DNA of 64,000 bases from Ignavibacteriaceae bacterium. Its GTDB lineage: Bacteria; Bacteroidota; Ignavibacteria; Ignavibacteriales; Ignavibacteriaceae. The notes beneath the pieces were generated by a model. The model saw only the letters and a list, made by a program, of their open reading frames with translations, did not search any database and was not told where the DNA came from. The position numbers and the translations under genes were made by a program. Numbering within the stretch: the stretch's first letter is position 1; the number at the start of each line of letters is the position of its first letter. Below, piece after piece: positions 45,085 to 53,100 of this stretch. The stretch lies in NCBI GenBank assembly GCA_031292455.1, contig JARLHC010000111.1:1-64000 (forward strand), given 5' to 3'.

Positions 45085-46278
45085 ATGAATAAAAAAATAG
45101 CATTAATAGCATTCCCGCTATTCTTTATACTTGCAGCTACTAGGAGTATTGAGAATATTAAATGGATATCATATTCAGCCCCACTTTTTTATTTATTTTT
45201 TATTTTTGACGGATTAAAAGACTTAAAAAATAAGGAACTTAGGTTATCCTTACTACTGATTACTACTTTCGGTCTTTGGGCTATGGTTACTTCATGTTGG
45301 TCTACCTACCCCCGCGAAAGCTATATAAGAAGTTTAGTTTTTATGGTATCATCCTCAAGTTTAATCCTGGGTGGATATTGTTGGGTTAAATATTTTAGAG
45401 AAAAGGAATTCGGTTTCTTAATCCCCTTGAATATCCTGCTTTTACTAGTCTCATTATTTTCTTTAATGACAAAAATACCTTTTGATTATTGGGCTGGGTA
45501 TGGTTATGGTCTTAAAAGCTTTTGGGGTCATCAAAACATTCTTGCTAGTTTAATTATTTTTTCATTACCTGGAATCTTTATGCTTCCGGTTAAAGATAAA
45601 AAAATCAATATTTTAATAACTTCCTTTCTTTTAATTCTTAATATTTACATACTTATTCTGACTCATTCCAGAACGTCATTGGCTGTAATAATATTATCTG
45701 CTTTCCTTTTTGCATTGCTCTCAAAACGCATAAAAATCTTCGCTATAATAATGTTGATATTTCTAACTCTTATAATTACCTATATGGTAAATAATAATTT
45801 TCAAAGTCATATAAAGAATTATTTGTTTAAAACCGAAATCTCCTTGTTGGATAGAAAAATGCCAGTGATTTCGGCAAGCTATGAAGCAGCAGTAATTGGG
45901 GGTTGGAAAGGCTTAGGATTTGGGGTTAGTGATAATACAGTCTTAAGTAATCTTTTGTTTAATGTCCATTATCATTTTGAAGGGGTTAGATTAGTCAGAG
46001 AAAAAGCAGTTAGTATTTATGCTCTAATTGAAGAGACTGGTTGGATTGGGTTGATTCTATTTCTTTTTTTTGTATTGTACCTGCTTTATTTGACAGTTAA
46101 AACGTATCTGAATACTATGAGTTGGAGTTCCGTTATGATGGTTTGTCTGCTGATAGGAATGAGCCTGCATGCACAGTTAGAAGGTTGGTGGTTAGGTGTA
46201 GGTTCAGTACAGTTTCCAATATTTATGGCATTAGCAGGAATAACAATAGGGAAAATTGGTATTAAAGCAGAACAATAA
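45085..46278 (+). CDS. O-antigen ligase/polymerase family membrane protein (Wzy_C)
   Basis: 397 residues with about ten transmembrane helices. Features include YGLKSFWGHQNILASLIIFSLP and ILTHSRTSLAVIILSAF, the hallmark region of the Wzy_C family, then a periplasmic loop and AVSIYALIEETGWIGLILFL. These proteins either ligate O-antigen to lipid A-core or polymerise repeat units. A separate Wzy candidate exists at 14098, so this one may be the ligase or the polymerase for a second glycan. A TACTTTTG sequence at 46310-46317, after the gene, could be a -7 promoter element for the next genes. Confidence 0.8.
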   Translation: MNKKIALIAFPLFFILAATRSIENIKWISYSAPLFYLFFIFDGLKDLKNKELRLSLLLITTFGLWAMVTSCWSTYPRESYIRSLVFMVSSSSLILGGYCWVKYFREKEFGFLIPLNILLLLVSLFSLMTKIPFDYWAGYGYGLKSFWGHQNILASLIIFSLPGIFMLPVKDKKINILITSFLLILNIYILILTHSRTSLAVIILSAFLFALLSKRIKIFAIIMLIFLTLIITYMVNNNFQSHIKNYLFKTEISLLDRKMPVISASYEAAVIGGWKGLGFGVSDNTVLSNLLFNVHYHFEGVRLVREKAVSIYALIEETGWIGLILFLFFVLYLLYLTVKTYLNTMSWSSVMMVCLLIGMSLHAQLEGWWLGVGSVQFPIFMALAGITIGKIGIKAEQ

Positions 46279-46371
46279 TTGTAATATTTTATAAAGAAAA
46301 TTATTTCAGTACTTTTGAAATAAATTTTGAATAAAAGATAAAGTTAGCTCTATAATGTATTCTGGTATATT

Positions 46372-47427
46372 ATGAATATCCTATTCTTAACGGACTATAT
46401 GTTGTATGTCTCTGGAGTATCGAAACATTTATTTTATTTGCTATCAGAATTATCCAAAGATGAGGCGTATAATATTATTCTGGTTTGCCCGGGTGGAGAT
46501 TTTATAGATGAATTCAAAAAATTAAAAATTACTGTAATTGAAATTGAAGAAATATCGCATCAAAAGCGTTCGTATTTAAATTTTCTAAAATCCGTATTAT
46601 CTATTTATAGCATAGTTAAAAAAAATAAAATTGAAATAATCCATTCCCACACGCATTATTCTGCTAATATTGCATGGTGGGTTTCAAAAATAACGAAATG
46701 TATTACGATTCAAACCATTCACGGTGTAATACCTTCAGGAGGTAGATTCCCACATTTTATAGCAGATTATTTTATTATAGTTAATAAAAATTCAATTAAA
46801 CACCTGATGTCGAATAGAAAAAAGAAGGAGAGAATATTCTTTGTGAATCTTGGTATACCCATACCAGAAAAACACCTTAAGGATAATAGTGAAATAAAAA
46901 TATTATTCGCTTCAAGGCTAGTCCCTGAGAAAGGTGGAGATATTTATCTTGACGCAATCGCATTAGCAAAAGATAAACTAATTGTAAAAAATTCGTTTGC
47001 TATGGCTGGCGAAGGGGTGTCTGAAAATGAGTTAAGAAAACAAATAACTGATTTAAAAATACAAGTAAGTTTCTTGGGTAAAGTTGAAAATATTTATGAC
47101 TATCTAAAGGACTCGCATATATTTATATTTACTTCAAGGTATCAACTGGAAGGATTTCCTTTAACAATTGTTGAGGCAGCCTTAAATGGGAATTTAATAA
47201 TTACTTCAGATTTTGCCAGCTTAAAGGAGATATTTCAAGAAGATATTGACTGCTTGGTTTTCCATAATAATGATTCCATACAACTTTCTGAAAAAATTAT
47301 TCTTGCAGTTAATAATTATAAGGATTATTCCGAAATGATTGTTCAAGGTATAGAAAAAGCAAAAAATAATTTTTCTATAAGTAAAATGTTGTATGAATTA
47401 AAGCAAGTATATCAGAATGTTACATAA
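46372..47427 (+). CDS. Glycosyltransferase family 4
   Basis: 351 residues. N-terminal ILFLTDYMLYVSGVSKHLFYLLSEL and EIIHSHTHYSANIAWW, then FASRLVPEKGGDIYLDAI and RYQLEGFPLTIVEAALNGNLIITSDFASLKEI in the donor domain define a GT4 enzyme of full length. The last codons overlap the next gene by 11 bp. It belongs to a set of four consecutive glycosyltransferase genes (46372-50100) that likely build another part of the glycan. It resembles the GT4 at 48271 in its SHTHY/SHHRY motif. Confidence 0.87.
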   Translation: MNILFLTDYMLYVSGVSKHLFYLLSELSKDEAYNIILVCPGGDFIDEFKKLKITVIEIEEISHQKRSYLNFLKSVLSIYSIVKKNKIEIIHSHTHYSANIAWWVSKITKCITIQTIHGVIPSGGRFPHFIADYFIIVNKNSIKHLMSNRKKKERIFFVNLGIPIPEKHLKDNSEIKILFASRLVPEKGGDIYLDAIALAKDKLIVKNSFAMAGEGVSENELRKQITDLKIQVSFLGKVENIYDYLKDSHIFIFTSRYQLEGFPLTIVEAALNGNLIITSDFASLKEIFQEDIDCLVFHNNDSIQLSEKIILAVNNYKDYSEMIVQGIEKAKNNFSISKMLYELKQVYQNVT

Positions 47428-48274
47428 TATACCTATTACTGTTCTGATGACAACTTACAACTGTGGTCAGTTTATTAAGACCTCAATAAATAGTATTCTA
47501 AATCAAAACTATAAGAACTTTGAATTATTAATTATTGATGATGGTTCTGATGATAACACTGGAGATGTTATAAAAGAGGTGAATAGTGACAAAATAAGAT
47601 ATATCTGGTTGGAACATATTGGCAGAAGTGCAGCATTAAATTATGGACTTAAAGTTGCCTCATTTGAATGGGTCGCCTTAATGGATGCAGATGACCTTGC
47701 AGCCCCTGAAAGGCTTGAAAAAGAAATAAGTTTGATTAATGGGAATAATCAGAATATAATCTTTTCGGATTCTGTTTATTTTATGAACAATAAAATTCAA
47801 TTTCTCAATATGGTTAATCCTGAAAAAGAAGATATGAAAAGAAAAATTGAATTAAGAGGGCATATATGCAATTCAAGTGTTGTATATAACAGGAATTTTA
47901 TTCTGGAAAATGGAGGATATAATGAAAAGCTTGTACATTCGGAGGATCATGAGCTATGGATTAGGTTACTTAATAAAGGCAACTTTATACATGTGAATGA
48001 CTGGTTAATATTTATGAGAATTAGGAAAAATTCCTTAAGTACCAAAGTTAACGATAGCCCTCCTCGGAAAATATCAATATTTGATGGCAGTAACAATCCA
48101 ATGATAGAAAAAAAAATTGGTATTTTAAGAATTGGCAGAGAGTATATGTTCAGAAAAAAAGTTAAGTTAAGAGTGAAGTATTTTTTATGGAAATATTGGA
48201 ATTATAAAGCATATATCAGTTTATCGGAAAAATTAAGTGATTTAAGTAAGTCTGGAGCCGTTTTTTCTCAATGA
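47417..48274 (+). CDS. Glycosyltransferase family 2
   Basis: 285 residues. The GT-A fold opens with ITVLMTTYNCGQFIKTSINSILNQ and LLIIDDGSDDNT for the nucleotide, then VALMDADDLAAPERLEKE, holding the metal-binding acidic motif. HSEDHELWIRLL matches the later catalytic-base region. It overlaps both neighbours (11 bp upstream, 4 bp downstream), implying tightly linked expression. Cytoplasmic transfer of one sugar is predicted; specificity unknown. Confidence 0.9.
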   Translation: MLHNIPITVLMTTYNCGQFIKTSINSILNQNYKNFELLIIDDGSDDNTGDVIKEVNSDKIRYIWLEHIGRSAALNYGLKVASFEWVALMDADDLAAPERLEKEISLINGNNQNIIFSDSVYFMNNKIQFLNMVNPEKEDMKRKIELRGHICNSSVVYNRNFILENGGYNEKLVHSEDHELWIRLLNKGNFIHVNDWLIFMRIRKNSLSTKVNDSPPRKISIFDGSNNPMIEKKIGILRIGREYMFRKKVKLRVKYFLWKYWNYKAYISLSEKLSDLSKSGAVFSQ

Positions 48275-49353
48275 TAAAGACAAAAAAATGTGCAATACTT
48301 CATTTACAGATAGAATTAAATAAGACATGTGGAGTTTCCAGGTCAATTCTACGAATTATTAAAAACAGTCATAATTATGAACATCATGTGATTTCATTAG
48401 GGGGAGATGCCTTAGATAGATTCGATTTATTCAATTTGAAGATTATTAAAGCCAATAGGAATTCACTATATGGTACTCTCAAAATATTTTTTACTACATT
48501 GAAATATATAAAACAGAATCATATACAAATTGTTCATTCCCATCATCGTTATTTTGATCTCTTGGCATCTCTGCTAAAAACAATTACTTCAATTCGAACA
48601 GTCACAACTGTTCATAGTAAAGTATATAAAAAGAAATTATTTAGTTACAAAAGTGAAAAATTAATTGTTGTAAGCAATACGATAAAGTTACACTTGATAC
48701 AATATTTTAATATAAATCCTTCAAAAATATACTTGATAAATAATTTTGTTGATAAAAATGAAATTAGTATAACTCAAAAAAAAGAGGAAATATTTTCGGA
48801 ATTAGGTCTTAGTCCGGATACGCCTCTTATAGGTTATTTCGGCAGGCTTGATATAAAAGAAAAGGGAGTTGATATTCTGCTCGAAGCTCTGCAAATGATC
48901 ATAGTCGAGATGCCTTCGGTTTTTCTAATATTGGCTGGAAATGGAATTGATGAACAATTGTTAAAAAAGATTGCTTTAAATAAAAAACTACCTGCCAGAT
49001 TTTTAGGAAATATCAGCAATATCTGGAATTATTTAAATGCTTGTGATATTGTTGTTCTTCCTTCAAGAGTTGAACCATTTAATCTGGTTATGATTGAGGC
49101 CGGATTAATAAGTAAAACCGTAATCGGGGCAAGAGTAGATGGAATTGCAGAAACTATCAAGGATCGCTTGACCGGAATTTTATTCATTAAAGAAAATGCA
49201 ATTGATCTCAAAAACAAAATTATCGAGCTATTGAAAGATAAAAATTTAATGGATAGTTTAAGGCAAAATCTTCATGAAGAGGTTATGTGTGAATTTACTT
49301 CTGAAATAATTATTCCCCGAATTGAAAATTTTTATAATCAGCTTCTTCTATAG
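48271..49353 (+). CDS. Glycosyltransferase family 4
   Basis: 360 residues. GT4 features: CAILHLQIELNKTCGVSRSI at the N-terminus, IVHSHHRYFDLLASLL, then GYFGRLDIKEKGVDILLEAL and SRVEPFNLVMIEAGLISKTVIGARVDGIAETI, the donor-binding segment. Start overlaps the preceding stop by ATGA. Specificity cannot be told. It is followed 15 bp later by the GT26 gene. Confidence 0.87.
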   Translation: MIKTKKCAILHLQIELNKTCGVSRSILRIIKNSHNYEHHVISLGGDALDRFDLFNLKIIKANRNSLYGTLKIFFTTLKYIKQNHIQIVHSHHRYFDLLASLLKTITSIRTVTTVHSKVYKKKLFSYKSEKLIVVSNTIKLHLIQYFNINPSKIYLINNFVDKNEISITQKKEEIFSELGLSPDTPLIGYFGRLDIKEKGVDILLEALQMIIVEMPSVFLILAGNGIDEQLLKKIALNKKLPARFLGNISNIWNYLNACDIVVLPSRVEPFNLVMIEAGLISKTVIGARVDGIAETIKDRLTGILFIKENAIDLKNKIIELLKDKNLMDSLRQNLHEEVMCEFTSEIIIPRIENFYNQLLL

Positions 49354-49368
49354 GAACTACCCAGAAAA

Positions 49369-50100
49369 ATGATATATAATATTTTAGGAATAAATATTTT
49401 ATTTGCAAATTATAATGACATTTTGGAGAAAATATTTTCGGATGGTATAAGGACAATTGCTTGTGCTAATCAGTATTATCTAAATTTAGCTTATGAGAAT
49501 AAAGAATATAAAAATAATTTAAACTCATTTGACCTCGTTTTCCCTGACGGGGTAGGGCTAAAATGGGCAGCAGGTTTTGCAGATCAACATGAAGTAATTA
49601 AAAAGCTTGAAAGAATTAACGGTTCTGATATATATCCTGAAATAATTAATAGGATTTTTAATGAAAATTTATCTTTGTATATTTTAGGTGATTCTCAAAC
49701 TGTTCTTGATAATGCATTGAAAAATATTAAGGATAGATTCCAAGGGATAAGAATTGCCGGCAATCATAATGGCTATTTTGACCTTTTTAATGTAAAAATA
49801 ATTGAGGATATAAATTCTTCAAATCCATTTTTCCTATTGGTGGGTTTGGGAGCTCCAAGACAAGAAGAATGGATTAATCGGTGGAAAGATAAACTAAATG
49901 CAAAAAAAATAGTTGCTGTCGGAGGTGGTTTGAGGGTAATAGCCGGGGATAGGAAAAGGGGTCCTCTGTGGGTCAGAAATATCGGACTTGAGTGGTTAGT
50001 TCGTCTTATAACTGAGCCAATAAAAAACTGGAAAAGATATATAATTGGTATACCATTATTTATTTATAGAGTATTAATTCAAAAAATTCAAAAATTATGA
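49369..50100 (+). CDS. WecG/TagA/CpsF family glycosyltransferase (GT26)
   Basis: 243 residues, the normal size. Blocks TIACANQYYLNLAYENKEYK, FDLVFPDGVGLKWAAGF and the later LLVGLGAPRQEEWINRW are typical GT26 text; the DG and PRQE motifs are conserved. WecG and TagA transfer ManNAc-type sugars to the lipid-linked GlcNAc, which agrees with the wecB-like epimerase at 6679. Its stop overlaps the start of the large PorU-like gene, linking glycan and surface-protein genes in one transcript. Confidence 0.92.
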   Translation: MIYNILGINILFANYNDILEKIFSDGIRTIACANQYYLNLAYENKEYKNNLNSFDLVFPDGVGLKWAAGFADQHEVIKKLERINGSDIYPEIINRIFNENLSLYILGDSQTVLDNALKNIKDRFQGIRIAGNHNGYFDLFNVKIIEDINSSNPFFLLVGLGAPRQEEWINRWKDKLNAKKIVAVGGGLRVIAGDRKRGPLWVRNIGLEWLVRLITEPIKNWKRYIIGIPLFIYRVLIQKIQKL

Positions 50101-53100
50101 ATAAAAATATATTAACTGCAGCTATCATTATTATTTTCTTGTCATCACTATCCGCTCAACAGAAGAACTTCAAAAATAATACAATAAATGATGTGAAGGG
50201 GATAGAAGTTAAAGGAAATTCTTTTTATCTAAGTTTGACTGACGGGAACTATAAATACAATGATACACAGAAAGGGAAATTTATTATAAGGGATTTTTCT
50301 GACTATACCAATTCTTCGAAAGCTGGTGAGTACAAACTTCCAGGTAGAACTCTCCTTATTGCTATTCCTCCCGAATCAAAACCGGAATTTAATATTGTTG
50401 ATTCAAAGGAACAAATTCTAAATAATATCATACCAGAAATAAATCCGAAAACGACAGGTAAGGACGGTTCTTTAAATTTAATAGAAGCAAAGATTAAAAA
50501 GGGATCTGGGATTCAGCCTATATTGGAAATATCCGGTTATACTTGGTTCAGGAATTACTATTGTGCTGTTATTAGAATAAATGATGTCAGTTTTAATGAA
50601 ATTTCAAGTCAATTGATTATTAACAAAGAAATTAAATTGGAAATCAGGTTTCCAGGAAATATTAACATAGTTACAAACTCACCGGTTCCTGAGGAAGATA
50701 ATGAAGTAAACAATTTGATATCTAACTCTCAAATGGCAGGGCAGTTTAGAAGTAAATCTAAATTCATAACTACTGATACAACAGGGAACTGGTTTCATTA
50801 TAATCAACCATATATTAAAATCGGTACTGGGTATGAAGGCCTTTTTAGAATTAATAAGAACGATCTTGCCCAGTTGGGTGTTCAAACTGCATCAATAGAT
50901 CCTAGAACATTTCAGTTGTTTGAGTCTGGTAATGAACAAAATATTTTTGTAAGCAACGATACGAGTGGAGTCTTTAGTGATTCTGATTATATTGAATTTT
51001 TTGGAACCAGGAATTTTTCTAAGATTTCTCCCACAATAATCAATTCTGATTTTGAAGAGTATAACGAATACCTTAATAGATATACAGATACAACAATTTA
51101 TTTTCTAACATGGGGAGATACAAGGGGGAAAAGAGCCTATTCAAGCGCAACTCTGGTTTCTGGAATTACCGATACTCTTAATTATTTCTCTTGTATTATA
51201 CATCACGAACCCAACCTGATGCTGCAGTATCTTAATAGCACAGATGAAGTCGCCAACCAGACTCCCAATTGGTATAAAAATAAATCATGGTACTGGCAAT
51301 TTTTACAGGTTTCGCCAGCTTATTTTTTTGATAATTATCAGGTACAAGATATTTATCCTGGAAAACCAGTAAAAGCATTTTTTAAACTGGTCAGCGCCGC
51401 CTCAAGCAGAGCGATAGATTCACACAATATTACTTTTAGTATTAATGGCGTCTTACTGGACTCTCAGTCTGTTGATCTTAATGCACAAGTAGTGTTAAAG
51501 GATAATAATAAGATCACTTCGGATAATTTAATAACTGGGTCAAACTTTTTGACTCTTCATAATTATCCCAATGGGACCGATCCTGATTATTTGGCTTTGG
51601 ATTGGTCAGAATTGCAATATCCTAAGATTCTCAACCTTGCTAATGACTCTCTTTATTTTGAATTTAAGGATAATTTCTCTAATCAAATTTCCATTATCAA
51701 AGTGGGGAATATACCATTATCCTCTAATAATTATGAAATATTTAAAGTCAGACCATTCCTGAAAAGAATTATCAATGCTCAGAATATTGGCGGAAATCTG
51801 ATCTTTTCAGATACTATCAATACGAATGATGCATACGTAATAATAAATCCGGCTAAAATAGCCAAACCAAAATTTTATTATGAGAAGAATTTTGTTAATT
51901 TAAGACAAAGTAGACAAGCCGATTATATTGCTGTAACCCATCCGTTATTTATTGCTGCTGCGCAGAATTATATTAAAGCTATGGCTAAGCTTTATTCTGT
52001 AAATCCTATTTTAATAAATGTGAATGATATATTTGATGAATTTGCCTTTGGTTATCCTTATCCTCAGGGCATTAAAGATTTTATCGGTAATTCTTTGCAG
52101 AACTGGCAGGCGCCACTCCCTTCTTATTTGGTGTTGTTAGGAGACGCTGATTATGATTATAAAAAAAATATATTTAAATCAACTGGTGTAGTTGGAGGGG
52201 GAAATTATATACCATCCTACGGCTCGCCGGTTAGTGACATTTGGTATACAGTTTTTAGTGACACGATCCCTCTTCCACAAATGAAGGTTGGGAGATTACC
52301 AATAAACAGTTCTTCAGATCTTGATTTCTATTTATCCAAAGTCCAGAATAATTTTAATGCACCTTTTGGTGATTGGAATAAACATTATTTGTTCTTTTCA
52401 GGCGGAGATCCCGAATTACCTTATCAGCTGTTATCTTTTAAGGGAGTTAATGATTCCATTATATCGCAATATGTAAGGCCAAAACCATTAGCTGGAAGTA
52501 GTGTACATTTCTACAAGACCCTTGATCCGCCGACTAATTTTGGCCCTTATACCGCAGAACAGTTCAATAGCGCTATTTCGAGCGGAGCAGTATTCATTTC
52601 TTATCTCGGCCATAGTGGAACTTCTACATGGGATAACGGAATTGCTTTCATCAATCAGCTCGAAAATGATGTGAATCGGAATCCGTTAATGACTGATTTC
52701 GGATGCTCAACAAATAAATTTGCAGAGCCGGATATTGTATGCTTTGGAGAAAATTTTATTCTTTCAGGCCAGGCTATTGGGTATATAGCAAATTCTTCAT
52801 TAGGATTTACTTCAACTGCGCTTGCTGCACCGATTGATTTCTATTCTTCATTATTCCAGGATTCAATTTACCAGGTAGGGGAGGCGCATTTAGCAGCAAA
52901 GAATAAAATGTTTAATTCATTTGGTGTATCTGATGTATTTAAAATATTCTCTTATAATAATACTTTATTGGGCGATCCTTTAGTGAGAATTAAAATTCCA
53001 GCTAAACCAAATTTTTCTATAAGTTCTTCCGATATAATAATTCAGGATAAATTTATCAACGAAACGATAGATTCTATTAAAGCATTACTGGTTATTAATA

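Noticed and set aside
48108-48116. A9 and T9 runs in coding DNA (also 44831-44839) as phase-variation tracts
   Set aside because: A and T runs of this length are expected in such AT-rich DNA; only the G9 run stands out.
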